A stretch of 64,000 nt of DNA from Roridomyces roridus (Eukaryota > Basidiomycota > Agaricomycetes > Agaricales > Mycenaceae), in the NCBI GenBank assembly GCA_029378245.1, contig JARKIF010000118.1, positions 1 to 64,000 of the forward strand. Reading direction: 5' to 3'. The notes beneath the pieces are model-generated. The model had not been told where the DNA came from and made no database searches. It saw only the letters and a list, made by a program, of their open reading frames with translations. A program made the translations under genes and the position numbers. Below are positions 43,912-57,600 of the stretch, in pieces. Numbering within the stretch: the first letter of the stretch is position 1; every line of letters starts with the position of its first letter.

Positions 43912-46582
43912 GCTTCTTCGCGGCGTCTTCAATTGCACTGCATGCGTTAGTTCCCCGCTCCTCGCATCACATTGGTCAGTATATTTTTTCCCCCGCTCGC
44001 CACTTGACAGCACCCGCTGAAACTCGCTAAACCCTCCTCAGCTGGGTTTGGCTAGGTTGAATTAACTCATCAAGAATGCTATTGAATCCGAAATGTGAAT
44101 CCCACAAGGTCGCGATGTGATGAGAGCGCCGCGATAAGATCGACGTTCGTGTATGTAGCGCTCACTGGAAAGGGACATCCATGGAACCCTCTGCTTGGCG
44201 GACTCGTCCGGCGTCTCCAAATGAAACTGACTAGAACTGACTCGGCGCGGCAGCAAATTAGGCGGCAACAAACGAGACAAGTGTGAAATTAAGGTACCGG
44301 ATTCAGCCAAGCGCCCCCAGTATCTCTAGTTCCTCTCTGTGGGTTCTCCGTTATGATTGTCTTTTGAAATCTTTGCCGTCACTGGTGGTCAACCGTCTCA
44401 ACGACCACTCTCTCGGAACTGGCGTTGCAACTTGCACGGGCACCTAGGAGGACAACTGAATCCAAATTCTTGCGGCCGCCATCAGCGCTTTGAATCCGGA
44501 TATTCGGAACGGTGGCCGCGGCGGAGAGTGTCAACGAGTAATTTGAACGACACCTGTCGACAGTGAACAATCGTGGCGATTCGTGCCAGGGGCCTAGATA
44601 CTCAGAGCTCCCGATCCGTTGCAAACTCGGACAACTTTGGTTCCGGGTACCCGAGGTCCATTCCACATAGTGTACACTGGGGACAATGAAACTCCAGTGC
44701 TGGACCTCCGAACGGCAGGACTGCCTTGATTGGACGGCTCCACGGACCCAAACAAAGCATATAATATGTTAAGTACTCGTAATCGTCTACGCAAGGGACC
44801 AGCAGAGGCGTTTGGAACCCGCATCGCGTGCTGAGGACGGTAATACATCTAACTCCCCATTCCAATTCTGTTCAACCATGTGATTTGATGCATCCTCTCT
44901 AGATCAGAATTTCTATCTGGGTTGAACATTCTCAAACACCGCCCGAAACGTGAAGACCGCGGACATTGTGACTAGTCAAGACGTCAAAGCTCCGCGACCA
45001 TATATTTCCTTTGCATGCCGGTGTAGCGTCATCTCCGTCATTCCAATCATGCGGCGGCAAGGCAAGGCAACACTCTTTTAGGTGTCTTCTGCCGCCATTG
45101 ATCAACGAATAGCTATTCTATTCCGAGTCTCAGGCGAACACGGTCCGTGCTCCAACCTTGTCTCTGGCAACCTAAGTTCCCGGAGTTTCAACTGCGCGCA
45201 ATGCAGAGCAACCCCATGGAGGTGGTGCTGCCTCAACAGAAATAATCAATCCGCCGGCCGGCCGCCTCGGTCGGCACCACGATTTATCACCGCGCATCGT
45301 GCAGTTGACACAGGGCGACAGTTGGGGACAGCGACATCTGTGCGGGAGACGCAGTACAACACCCGCGCTTCTCTTGACACAACACGGTCGGTACTTCGGA
45401 GCGAACACCCAGGGCTCCGTGATCCTTCACGACGCGCGGCAATCCAGTAAATGGTGCCGCATGGAGGTTTCTGGATTCTGGAGGAATGGACTTGATTGTG
45501 AACAAGTCAAGTAATAAGTATCTCACGGCGAAGTGCCGATTTATTCGCACAATGTCAGCAAAATTACCGACCACGGGGGTTGTCGGGCAACATCCGAGGA
45601 GTAACTGCGCGGGAAAAATCTACAACTCCAAGCTGGCTTTCGCTCCCCAGATGGCAGTCAGTTGTGAGTAAATCAATATCAGCGCGGCAAGCGCACATAA
45701 GTAGATGCCGGGGGTAGTCCAAGCCTTCCGAGCGAGCGCCTGTACGGAGGAACGGCGCGAGAGAGCGAAATCCGAATTTGAATGGAAGCCCGCCCGCGGT
45801 TGCGTGCTTTGCAAACAGATGACATGGTGGTATCACCGCGTCGGGCGGCTTGCATGCACGCGGCATCTCTGCCCCCCACTCAATAAATTCGAAGGAAGAA
45901 TGGTGTGGGTAAGAATCCGTTGTACTCCAAGTTTACCTGTGAGTTTACCTGTATCGTCTGACCTCCCCGATCAACGAGTGAACTCATACGTCAGTCAGTT
46001 ATAGACTTTGTACCCAGATGGACGGACGAATACGGGTTTCTCGGAGGCAATCAGCCATCTAGGTGTTCGTTCGGTCGGAGGTACCGGTGGAATTGAGTTA
46101 TTGACAGGATAATTACCAAAATATACCCTCCGGCGATCTACTGAACAGCGGACCACCCACGGCCTGACCGTCGCCAATCGCACTGCCTCGATGCGATGAG
46201 TGTACGGTGTACACTGTACGGCACACCCAGCCTGTCTTTGGTTGCGCGTACGATTGGGCATGCATTAAGCAAATGGGTCTGGTTATCTTCAGATTCGAAC
46301 AGAGATTTTTGGGGTGAAGGGCTTGTTCTAAAATCGTTGGCAGGAGCATGTGTCGGATTCGTGTACTAGTCAACAGGTGAACTACACTCAATTGAAACAT
46401 TTACCCACGACTGATGAAGGTCATGGGTAACGTACCTGAGGCTTCTGCGGTCTCTCGGAAAACATTTCTCCACAAGAGGACAATCAACGTAAAAGGACGT
46501 ACTATCACACTTCACGTCAGTCTCCGTGGATGTCCTGCCGGCCGCCGCGGCGATCGGCTAGCACTGATCATCACACTTTTTA
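43912..46582. other. 2.7-kb intergenic region, no gene seen
   Basis: Frames are short and overlapping on both strands with no family motif. No RNA gene or structured repeat was recognised before the hAT target duplication at 46583. Confidence 0.35.
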
Positions 46583-46590
46583 GATGTGTG

Positions 46591-49500
46591 CAGTGTTGTC
46601 ATTGACCGAGGTCCGATCAGGTCTGACCAAGGTTATCCGAAGCGGTCCGACTGTTGACCGAAATGGTCGGACCACTGGTGATGGGCAATCAAAGACCGAT
46701 CAATTTCAGTATTCCCTCGTATTGCGCTAATATATCCAGAACCAGACAATATATAGATGTCTGCAATGACTAATGTGTAAAGTTCAGTCCCAGTGTGTCC
46801 CCCGGTAAGCCCCCGAAGACATCCTGCGACCCTCCCGATCCTGCCGCTGCTCTCGGTCGCGCCGCCGCCGCCGCCGTCTGGTCCGTATCCATCTCATTGA
46901 TCTCAGCATCCAGCAACGCACTACCCACGTCCCAATAAAACACGAGATTCCGTTCTTGCACGTCCGCGGGGTAGACGAACACTTCTTCGAGTAAGAGCTT
47001 CTTGAACCGCGCCGGTACTCTCGATCTGGCGTTGTATTGAGTCGGCGCGGGATGGGACGTTGCGCTCGAGTCTTCATCCTCCTCCTCCTCGTCTTCACCC
47101 CCTCTCTCTCTCTCTGCTGTCGCCATCCCGATGAGAGCAGCTGAAAGCTGTTCAAACTCGTTCTCCACGGTGGCCACATCACCCATCTCCGCCGCCGTCA
47201 GCCCACCCGAGCCGCCCTCTGCGGTCTCTTCCGATGCCTCGCCATCTGAGTCGTTACCCTCCTCCATCTGCTGCGGAACGATGTCGTCGAGGCTGCAGTG
47301 CCGAGGCTTGCGCTGTGGTATACGTCCCTCGTTCGCATGTATTTGTAGACGATCCGCGCGAACCAGCGAAGTCTTGTGCACCTTTTGTGGGTTGAGACGG
47401 TTGCGACGCTTCGAGTGGATCATGCCAAAGTCGGAGAAGACACGTTCGGGGCCGGCAGAGTTTGGGAGAATGCTGTGAATTCGGATTGCCAGAGCAATGA
47501 ACATCGGGCGCCCGGAGGTCGGGGGTGCGCTTCCCGTCAGACGTCGAAAGATCGTAACGAGCGGCAGAGGGTCATTCTGAAACAAAAAACAGGTCAATAA
47601 AGCGGACAACACAGGGAGAGAAAGAAAAGGACAAACTCGGGCTTTCGCTGCATCGACATAGTCTTGCAGCATGATGCTCTCGTCGGAGAAGAAGCCTGTG
47701 TTATCTTGCCAATCGGCGCAAGCCTGAGTGAATTCGACGTCCCCGGCAGGGTCGTATCGCAGCAGACGCTTGACTGCGCGCCTGATGATCTGAAAAAAAC
47801 TGACCGGAGGGAGTACTTCGGCATTGAAGTATTTATCGCGCACCAGCGGGTTGAGGTAGACCGCAAGTAGCATGAGTTCTTGGTCGGTCGCTTTCCAGCG
47901 GCGCTCCAAGCTGGCGACGACGGCGTCTTTCATGGCAGCCTCGTGGTCAGGCAGAGAGGAGAAATAGCAATAGAGATTTCCTAGAGTCAAAGCGACCATA
48001 TCAAGTCGGCAGTATGGCGCCTGCAGGTTTGTGGAAGCGATCGCTAGCGGTTCGAGGTGCTTCGCGGCACTTGAGATGCAATCAGAGCCCGGCCCATGCA
48101 TAAGAAGGAACACTTACCGTTTGATATTAGTCCAGAACTGCGGTGACAGTGCAGTGGTAATAGCACTCTCAGCAACAGCTATCTGTTCCTGTTTTCGCCC
48201 AATACAATTCCGAAGTGCGTCGCGATGAGCTAAGACTGTGATCTGTATCGCATTCTCCAACAGAATCAGGCGACGAAGACAGCAATATTGAGACAGCCAA
48301 CGTGTCAGGACGGGAAGTATGAGCATGAGGGCCACAATGCGAGTCCGAAGCTGCTCGGCACGAAGACAGTCGAGGGCGAAGTAGTGGTGAACGAAGAATT
48401 TGATCAGCTCTATCGCTTTTTTGATGTCTTCAAGCCAAGGTTCCTTCACCGCAAGTGCATTGCCGGTGATGAGGTGCATCTGGTGGGCCCAGCACTCGAA
48501 TACAGCGATCCAATTCATATTCTCCTTGATTAAACGTCGCATCTTCTTGCCGTCGGGGCCATTGTCCGTGCAAATCGCGATGACGTCCACACCGTACTTC
48601 TCGAGAGCGTATTGGAGGTCGGTCTTGACGATTTCATACAGCTCGTCACCCGTCTTTGGCCGCCCAGTCATATCATGTGTGCGTAAAAGGTATGGCTGTG
48701 ATTCTTGATCAGGCGACGACTACAACGACACACAGAATGGATACCTTCCCTTGTACGCTCAAGACAGACGTGTTAACGTGAGTCCTTGCGACATTGCTCC
48801 ACCCGTCCTCGGCGTAGGTTGCGAGTTTGCCCGTGGTCTCTTTGCGAGCTCGTTCCACGACATCATCCGCGAGCTCATCGAGTATCGGTCCAGAAAGTTT
48901 GCGTCGGTCAGGGAGGGCATATGCAGGTAGATATTTGTCGAAAAAAGACCTGAACTCGGGGTTCGCTGCTGCGTTCCAAGAGAAACCGCAGACAGTGAAG
49001 AGCGAACAAAGGTCTCGCTCAAATTGCTCCTGTGAGGGAGGAGACGGCTGTATACTGGAGTAGGTGGAGTCGGTGGACGTTTTACGTCGTTTGGGTGGTG
49101 GTCCAGCGAACGGGGAAGGTGATTGATACATCTGAGGGGACGGGGAGTCATGGAATGGCATCGCACCAAACGTTTGTGATAACGGTGAAGGGATTGGGGC
49201 CGGGGACGGTGAGAAAGGCATGGAGGGAGAGTAGGAGGGGCCGGCGGAGCTGTTTATGAAGAGTCCATGGCCGGGGTTCATCGTGGGCTGACTGTTAGCT
49301 GCTGCCATTGGGGCGCGCTTGGCAGAGAACTCGTCCGCCTTCTCGATAATGGCGTCCCGTGCTGCAGCTTCGTGGGGGTTATTGTTGATCACGTTGCAGT
49401 TCAAAAGGTGTGTTCGTAGATTGGTTGTCTTTCCGGAGATGTAGGTGTGGTGTTGAGACGCTGTGAAAGGTTAGCTCATACACGGCGCGTGCCAGATGTA

Positions 49501-49924
49501 CAACGACGCACCTGCGCGGTACCACTCCTTTTCTGTCTTGTCAGGGCCCATTTCGATGTTCAGCAACCTCTGAGACGCCTGATTCATCTTCGACTGAGCT
49601 ATCCACGGCCTCATCTCCGCCAAGCACCACGCTCGATCGTGTCCTCCTTGCTTCACTCCGTCGGTATAAAAACCGCGCCAAAGGGGTTGTAGTTTCGTCG
49701 CATTCGGGTCGTCTGACTTTCGCGTACGGATCTGGGGGCCAGACATGACCAGGAAGGGCAAGGCGCGCAGAGACGCGTCGTGGTGATTGGCAAAAGAGTG
49801 ATGGGAATCTATTTCTAAATACAGACTTGACTCGATCCGACCTTGATCTGGCTCGGTCCGACCTCCGCCAGTCAACTGATGACATTTGACCTTTGACCCG
49901 TCAAGTCGGACCTTGACAACACTG
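46591..49924 (-). mobile_element. Structurally complete hAT DNA transposon (3,334 bp)
   Basis: Perfect 11-bp terminal inverted repeats CAGTGTTGTCA (46591-46601) and TGACAACACTG (49914-49924) are flanked by a perfect 8-bp target duplication GATGTGTG (46583-46590 and 49925-49932). Subterminal regions carry repeated GGTCCGA/TGACC-like motifs on both sides, probable transposase binding sites. One transposase gene fills the interior. Matching duplications, TIRs and an uninterrupted spliced gene suggest a young and possibly active element. Confidence 0.95.
46770..49746 (-). CDS. hAT-family transposase
   Basis: Five exons joined by GT-AG introns near 49463-49510, 48695-48745, 48070-48120 and 47585-47635. 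The start at 49746 (MSGPQIRTRKSDD) leads into a BED-like zinc-binding region (LWRGFYTDGVKQGGHDRAWC ... SGKTTNLRTHLLNCN). After a Pro/Ser-rich linker come the RNase H-like parts: AEDGWSN with the likely first Asp, GVDVIAICTDNGPDGKKM with the second, CWAHQMHLITGNAL, and the C-terminal dimerisation region NSAGPERVFSDFGMIHSKRRNRLNP with the likely Glu. The acidic tail is low complexity. It catalyses cut-and-paste movement of the surrounding element. No stop or frameshift was found across the spliced reading frame. Confidence 0.92.
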
Positions 49925-49932
49925 GATGTGTG

Positions 49933-51024
49933 TTGAGAGTTACATCAATCATCGTTATGTCTTCGAATTCTAGCACGGCGTTGTGGCTTGCGAGAGCTTG
50001 ATAGAACGTTGACCGGTGTCGTACAAACACATGCCGAATTCGAATGATGACCCACCTGCTACGACGATGTATTAGAATGCAAACGGGAATCGCTCCCCGC
50101 CGCCGTTTAGACAGTGATTCCCGGAGATTAGTATTCGGCGATTCCTGTATTGCGTAATATTAATATTCACTCACCCGTTCACGGAGTAAGATTAAAAAAA
50201 GGTCCATTCTGATGGCTGTTCCACTTCCGCTCGGTTGCCGCGGCGGCAGGAGATATCGGCCCCGACTTGTACGTCAAGGGCTTCGAAGCAGCGCGCCCAA
50301 TGGCTGATAAAAGTCCGTGTGGGCCGTAACAGCGAAGCCACGATGTCGGACGGCCGGCCTCCGTGTCTCTGCGTGTGTACTGGGTACATTTCGTACATAC
50401 CATGAACAGCGATTTTGCCCCATGGTCTCCTGTGTTACCAGCCTCTTTCCAACGAGGCACTGTAATTTTCCCGCTGTCAACGAAATTCGACTCGGAATTT
50501 GGCGTCACGATGATCCTGCAGGGGGCTTATCGGCCGCGTGGAACGGTGTGCATTGGTCAGAGAATGGCTCTGTGAGATGAAAGCACTCGCCGTCGGCAGC
50601 AATGGGAAGTCGAAAACTGACACGTAGATTCCAGTCTCCCATCCGGTGAGTAGTTTAATCGCAGGGATGCCTGTCAAAGATACATGTTCGGGGTTGGTTC
50701 GGTGCCCACGGCCGGGTGTTTCAGTTGTTGGTCAAAATGTTGTGTTGTCCAAGTGAGTTCTAAGGACATGCCGTGCACGGTCAACATGACATCCGAGTTG
50801 AACGTAAGGAGCTAGTCCAAAAGTTGATGAAAAGCAAGCGATCAAGACATGCAGGGCTGCAGATCACAATTGACTCTTCTCTGTTCGAAGCGGGGCTATC
50901 GGTCAACTACCTACGATTAATGATTCCCGGTTTCGTAACCGCGGGGGCCAGATCCGCCAGATTCTATACACTCCCAACCTCTTTAAAGCCAGCCTTCTCA
51001 TGGAGACGCCCATTTACCACTACT
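49933..51024. other. Intergenic, no gene seen
   Basis: No gene recognised. The region just before 51025 is the promoter of the Zn2Cys6 gene. Confidence 0.4.
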
Positions 51025-51898
51025 ATGCAACAACCCGGTCGAGGAACCCAGTTACCGAGCATCCGTTCTCTACATCCTTATCTGCCGCCCCCGCCCCCTT
51101 CCGCCACATCCCTGCCTGCTCCCTCCTCGCACCCCAGCCCCAGCCCCTCCGATCGGGACGCTCGGGACTCTAGCTGCGAGCACGAGTCCGCTACAGCAGC
51201 CGGCGACGCACCGAAAAAGAAACGCAGACGTCAAGCACTCAGCTGTACCGGTTAGGACAATCCTCCGTCGACGTCGGGTCGTGCTGATTGATGTGCCTGC
51301 CGCAGAATGCAAGCGCCGCAAGATTAGATGTGATCGAACACAGCCGTGTACACCATGCGTTAGACGAGGCGACCAAGACAAATGTAAATGGCATGTTGTG
51401 GAACCAGTGTGAGTTTTCTTGGCCGCTGGGTTTGCTGCTCGATATTCAATGACGTCTAGAGCCGAAAGATATGTTGCTCTCGCAGAGCATGAGGCGCTGC
51501 GTACTCGAGTCGGCGCGCTCGAAGCTTTTATATCTCACCTCCCATCCGGCGTGCTCGCGTCGATGCCCCCCGTTCCAAGCCCTCCTCCCCGGCATCAGCC
51601 TTCCCCATATTTCATCACATCTCAATCACCAACCCAGGCCTACCCACCCCACGCCTTCCACTCGCCCGTACTCGACGTCCGTTCACCGCCACCGGGGCCG
51701 CCGCCACGCAAACAATCACAATCACAGCAGCCTACCTGGGCTCCTCATCGCGGTGGGAGCGATCCCAGAGGTGTGCACCTGCCCTCCCCGCTGATGCACT
51801 CAGAGCACTCACCCAGCGGGCAGAACATGCGCATGCACTCTCATCATCACACCCACGTCTCACGCGCTAGTCTCTCCCGACTCGTCTCCGCCGAGTGA
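51025..51898 (+). CDS. Zn2Cys6 transcription factor, short paralog
   Basis: Three exons. The N-terminal PSIRSLHPYLPPPPPS box is followed by an acidic stretch, a nuclear-localisation-like PKKKRRRQ and the zinc cluster C-x2-C-x6-C-x5-C-x2-C-x8-C (ALSCTECKRRKIRCDR, then QPCTPCVRRGDQDKCKWHV). The first intron (GTTAGG...CCGCAG) splits the codon between the first two Cys. A second intron follows HVVEP, and the linker/dimerisation-like helix EHEALRTRVGALEAFISHLP comes next. The C-terminus is Pro/Ser/His-rich (possible activation region) and ends SRLVSAE. It is expected to bind DNA in the nucleus; targets are unknown. A close paralog lies tail-to-tail at 53339-54623. Confidence 0.88.
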
Positions 51899-53338
51899 CT
51901 TGACAGTGCCATCGAGCTGTCCTGGTTCTGTATTACCATCCATCCGTCTCATCCCCGCCCTCCCGTCTGTCTCGACTCTCCGCCCGATATATATCCATTT
52001 ATCGCCTCTCCTTGACCCGTCGTAATAGAGCCCGTGGTGGAGCGGTTGTTTCGGGTTGTACTTTTCCTTTTGTGTTTTGAACTCAAACTAGGAGCAACCT
52101 CGGATCGAATGACCCCGCGCCGAGATGTTGGTTCAAAACTTACATAGAGAGTGGCCCGTCTGTATGTGTGGCATGTAATAATAAGCTGTAGACCCTACTT
52201 CTTGCGTATCTCTATCTCCGCATGACGCGGCAGCCCTGCATAGCTGGATGCAATCCTAATACAATTAAATCTGCGTGTTAGAGAACCCGAAATGAATTAT
52301 TATGACGCGGTGATAATTTGGTGCCGCCAATCCCTGTGAACGGCGACGGAAGAGAACCGGTCATGGGCAGTATTCTCGGCCGACCCTAGAATCACGAACG
52401 AAAATGCTGAGGTCTGATGCCGATCGCGGCCAACACTCGGCTTATAAGCACTGATCGCGCTCCTGACCAGCACACAACTTCAGTTGTTGAACTCTTACCT
52501 GGACCCACGAAATCAATCAGGTGGATTACAAGTGAGATCGGGATCCGAATCTATACGGCAGCCCGCCGGAAATTGGAATATTTACGAGGTTGACAGATAT
52601 GTGAGAGAAGTTGATTTAATCGTTCGAGCTCAGGCTTCACATCAATATGCGGCATCACACCGTGATCGATGAAACTTCCGACTGAAGATGGAAAACGTTT
52701 GAAAATGGATTCTCCGAGGTGATTGTATGCTCCACCGTTTAACAATTGTCGCCCGCGCGCTAATGCAAACTCACCCTCAGCCGACTGGACACGAACCTAT
52801 TACACAGATATATTGTACTAGTAACAAATCGAACCACGACAGTCGGGCACCACACTAGCAGTAGTGAGGTACGTAAGCGCAGAAAAGCAGAGGAAGACAG
52901 ATGGGTATATGCCATACACCCGTCACCCTCAGCGTCGTCTCACCCCACGCCCACGTCCCGGTCGCCAAACCCTCAGCCGTCGACGCCTCGATAACGACGA
53001 CCACACACTCCCACCCACACGCTGTTGTGCGGTCGGAACACGGGACTGTGACGTTCCAGAGGTAGAGCTACAGCGCGTGGGATCGAGAAGCAGGCCAGGG
53101 CCAACTGCTGGAGAAGATGTGGGCACCAACACCATGACATGGGCAGTCGGAAAGATATCATGATCAGGGGTCATGGGTGCCTGAATGTCAAGTGCATGTG
53201 CGTGCCAGCGGAGGCGTGGAACCTGAAAGGGCGGGGAAGTTGGGGGAGCAAATGTAGAGGTGACACCGGAAAACGTGAACCTGCGCACGGAAGGACTCGC
53301 CGCTTGAGGCTTGGTTCATTCGTTGAAGAGTGTCCCAC
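51899..53338. other. Convergent intergenic region between the Zn2Cys6 paralogs
   Basis: 1.4 kb between the two stop codons. No gene or repeat was recognised. It separates two genes that face each other 3' end to 3' end. Confidence 0.4.
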
Positions 53339-54623
53339 CTAGCCATTGCCATTCTCTCCACTCATCCGCCCAGCATCGCTACCAGACCCAGACGCAGAGG
53401 ATGATAGCGGCGGAGGCGAACTCGTGAAACTAGTACCCGAGCTCGAATAAGACGAGGAGAAAGGGGGTACCGGCGAAAACGCGCCGAATGCGGGCGGTAC
53501 CGCCCATTCGCTGGTTGGGGATGAAGATGGGAACGCCAAGGACCGAGAGGAAGATCCGGATGGGGACCTTCGCCGGCGCTGCGGTGAGGACGGAGGTGGG
53601 TCACGCTCACGGGGAGAATGGGGAGACATGGCTCGTGGCCGTGGACGAGAATCCAAGGAATCCAAATCCAGGTTTAGTACACCACCGCTGGGCCCGCGGG
53701 AATGTGGGTATGTAAACCGGCGAGCCATACCAGGCTGTGGGCCGGGGGAAGTTTCTCCTTGAGGGCGCTCCGCGTGAGATACTCTGGGCCTAGAGATGAG
53801 AGACCCATTGTCATCGTGCGGCAGGTCCCTCGAGTCGTTCCCACTGTCACTGGCATGTGAAAGCCATATGGCCGAAGGCCGTCGTCCGTCTTCCCCGTGC
53901 TGGCTACGTGGAGATGAAGGTACGATATCACCGTTGTCAACTTCTCTGTGGACGCCTTGCTGGAATATATGGGGCAGTGACGTGGCGAAGAACGAGGGCC
54001 GGCGCAGCCTCGACGGACCTGGGACCGATGACGACGACGAGTCAGACCCAGGGACTGGTGGCATCGAGGCCAGGATCGCAGGCGGCAGATGCGAGACGAA
54101 GGATTCCAGCGCGTTGACTCTGGTGCGAAGAGCCTCATACTCTACGAGGGGCGCAAATCGCTCGTTCCTGATCGGATGACGATGAGCGGGATACACTTGA
54201 CAACGGCCGTCAAGAGGACTCACACTTGCTCCACGACATGCCATTTACATTTCTCGTGCTCTCCTCTCCTCATACACGGCGCACAAGGCTGATTCCTAGG
54301 CAGAATAAGGTCACTGGCGCCCAGAAGATCTAGACTAACGACACACCTATCGCATCGAATCTTACGTCTTTTGCATTCTGCCACGCATCAGCTGCCTCGC
54401 CACTTGGTCTACAACGACGAAACTCACCGGTACAGCTCAAAGCCTGGCGTCTTCGTCGCTTCTTGGGTGGTTCCTCGTCGCCGCAGTCGTCGTGATCAGA
54501 CCCGCCATTCCGGCTAGGGTTAGGGTTCGCTTGCGGCATTGGTGCGATTGGCGGGAGGTATGGATGCAACGAGCGTATGCTGGGCAACTGCGGTGCCCCT
54601 CCTCCTCCGTTGGCGGGTTTCAT
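53339..54623 (-). CDS. Zn2Cys6 transcription factor, long paralog
   Basis: The start at 54623 (MKPANGGGGAPQLPSIRS) shares PSIRSLHPYLPP, PPKKRRRRQALSCT and the zinc cluster with the paralog at 51025. Here an additional intron (GTGTGT...CCTAG, about 54302-54350) splits the cluster between ECKRRKIRCDR and NQPCAPCMRRGEHEKCKWHV. A third intron precedes ERFAPLVEYEALRTRVNALESFVSHLPPAILASMPPVP. The C-terminal 250 residues are much longer than in the paralog and are Ser/Pro-rich with runs of Ser and Arg. It is probably nuclear and DNA binding. The inverted pair likely arose by local inverted duplication. Confidence 0.88.
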
Positions 54624-57600
54624 GGTGGGCGCGTATTCATTTCCCACTCGGAGAAGGGCGTTTTAAAAGCGTACCCGCATTTAGGTCGAAGGGAAACGCA
54701 GCATTGAATCTCGCGAATCTGCGTGTCCATTTTTACGAAAGGTCGGCACTTGACGCAACGGAAAAAATATGGCGCTCGGAAGCAGCTGCCAGGCCGCACC
54801 TCAGTTCCATGGTGTGAGTGATATCGCCGCTCTTTTAATTCAACGTGTGGTGATCAGCGACCCTGCAGCGTTGACTGTATCTTTCAAACGGCATACCAAG
54901 GCGAAACCACTTGGCGACAGACATGAGTTAATCCATTCAAGCCTCGACACTGAAACACCAACGGCAACGAATGTCCGTATATCTCCCTTGATAACAGACC
55001 GGTCAATTCACTTGAATCCACACCATCGTCGCCTCCATTGGTACCGTGACGTCCGGCTAAGCAACTCAACGCCCCATCTGACACCAGACGAGGAAACGGC
55101 TCCCGGTAATACAGCTCACCGTATCTGCTCGGCGGCCCCGAGGACGATAAGACTCCAAAATCTGTGATCGCGGAGGAATAGGAACCAGGAAGAGTGGGAA
55201 GCGGGTCCGACTATCGTGGTTCCCAAGTCCCAGTTTGCCTTCTGCCGGCGGGTCGGAGCGAGATGAGCCTGGGTACTTGCGCCCAGGATGCCGCGGCTAA
55301 CATGTACTTGTCCAGGTGTCATCGAAATCTATCCCGGGACAAATGATCAAGACGTCTGTTTGACCTTGTTCAACCTGGTGTGTCTGCGTTTACTTGGATT
55401 AATATTTTCCTTCTCATCTGAAATTATACTCCAGCCCAGTGGGTGATTCACCCTGCGATAAATCTCCGCGTTTCTTGGCAGTCTGACGACTCTGGCGAGG
55501 CTACTCGACTTGCTAGTATGCATCAGAAGTTGACGAAACATCGACATTCTCCCGAGGCAGCGTATAGAAAGGTAATGGGACACACATGCGGACATAGAAC
55601 CAACTTGGCGGTGGAGCACGCAAAGTTGCAACAGACGCTGGATTGGACTGGGCTGAAACAAAGAATTCCATCATCGAGCGGAACATCTTCGTTGATTTAC
55701 GATTGCACAATCGATTGGCTCAGGGACAAAATGCGGCTTCGGCTTTGGGTTCGCTGCTTTCAGGCACCCGGTGGTTGATTTTGATTCTGATATCCAGCAG
55801 GTCGGCGGGGGACTTTGTATCTCAGGGGCCTTGATCCAGGGCCTCCCAAGTCCATTTAATCCAACTTCTGCTCGGTTCGGTCAATGAAATATCCCGTCGA
55901 ATCACAAGCCCGTTGTTCTTGGAAGTCGTGTCCAAAAAAAGGAAAGCTGATTACATTTTCTCCGGTACCTCCGAGCGAACTCGCCTTTCAACGTGCTCTT
56001 CGGTGTATTCTATATCAGTGGCCAACCGAAAAAACTTACCTCCTCGATCCAATCAACCACCTAGGAAGCACATCATCCTGATTCATGAGTTACACGACCC
56101 ATATATGGTTTCCCAACCCACTGTGGGACTGACTCGGAAAACCTAGCTCCTTGTTCCCAACCAGGCGGGGTGTTTGACGGTGATAACGGCGTAACCTGGT
56201 GTGGCATTCTTCTGAGCTGGCATGCACTGACTGGAGAGTCTCGCGCGGCGTTTTGGAAGTTGGAACCCTCGAACATCATGATTGATTGCATTTCCCCGAG
56301 ATTGCGGATTGGTTCAAGCCTGTCCCAGTGAGATTCAACTCGCCGCATCTACTCATCGTCACTCCGTCGACATCGAGTCGTACCTTCCTGAATAATCTTG
56401 AATGACACAGAAGAGCCGGAGTCCGGACTGCCGTAGATCAAGGTTTAGTATTTTCTTGGTTGTATTGCTTGTAATTTACCCACCAGGAGCTATCCAAAGG
56501 ACCGGGCATAGACACATAAATTGCAACTAGTGCACGGGCACTGTTCAACTGCGTTGCGAGACACTGTGAATCAGATTCGGATATTCGGGACTCGTTCTGC
56601 TGTCGAACGTCTTCGTGTGCGCTGAATTCTTGGTTGACAGCCCAAGAGCTATCCAAAGGACCCGTGCGGGCGACTCGAATTTTAAAGCGCACGGGCACTG
56701 TTCATATGCGTTGCGCGAGACATCGTGATTCAGATTCGGATATTCGGGACTCGTTCTGCTGTCGAATGTCTTCGTGTGCGGTAAATTCTTGGTTGACAGC
56801 CCAAGAGAGCGGACGGGAGCTGTTCACTTGGGTTGCGTGGCACTGTGATTCGAATCGGGATTCGGATATTGGGGACTCGTTTTGCTCCCTGCTCTGATCA
56901 GTGATCAATCGATCACTGATGACCAGACCAGTGACCCGGAAGAGCCTCGATCCAAAATTAGCAATTGAAGATGTCGGACGGTGAATTGTTAGTTGACAGC
57001 ATCTTCCAATAGCACGAATTCCGCCGTAGAACGCATGGATAATAATACCCAATGGTCGTCGCGGAGAGGAGGGTCTGCCCGAGAAGAGAAGAGAGGAGAA
57101 CTCCACCAGATTCGACGTCGACTGAATGCATCGATGGAAATTGGCCGGAGATTTTCCACTCGACGGTCAAACCCCACCCAAAGCACAATTTCACCGCGGG
57201 CTGGAGCTCGAGGTATCCTAGTTTAGTGCACGATAGGTTTGTTGGACGAATGAGATGTCTTGTGCTGTAATGGTCGACGGCCGTCGGTCCAAAGACACGG
57301 GTGTAAACCCAGTCGAAGTGTCCTAGATTATTAGAGTTAAAGTTATCGAATGTCAAGACAATTATGTTGAATGTGGGACGCATTGCATAAATCTGAGGAC
57401 AGCTTGAATCACCGCCCGGAAACCGACATGGGTATTGCGGACTTTTTGTCACCGGGATGCCAAAGTGACAGTGAGTTTGCGTTCACCAGCACGTGCGCAG
57501 CGGCTGGAGTATCAATTGAATGATAGAAAGAATCCAGTCGACGGGCCTGCGGGATACATAAGGGGTGCCGGTTAGCAGTGTAAAAAATGCATGAATGATG

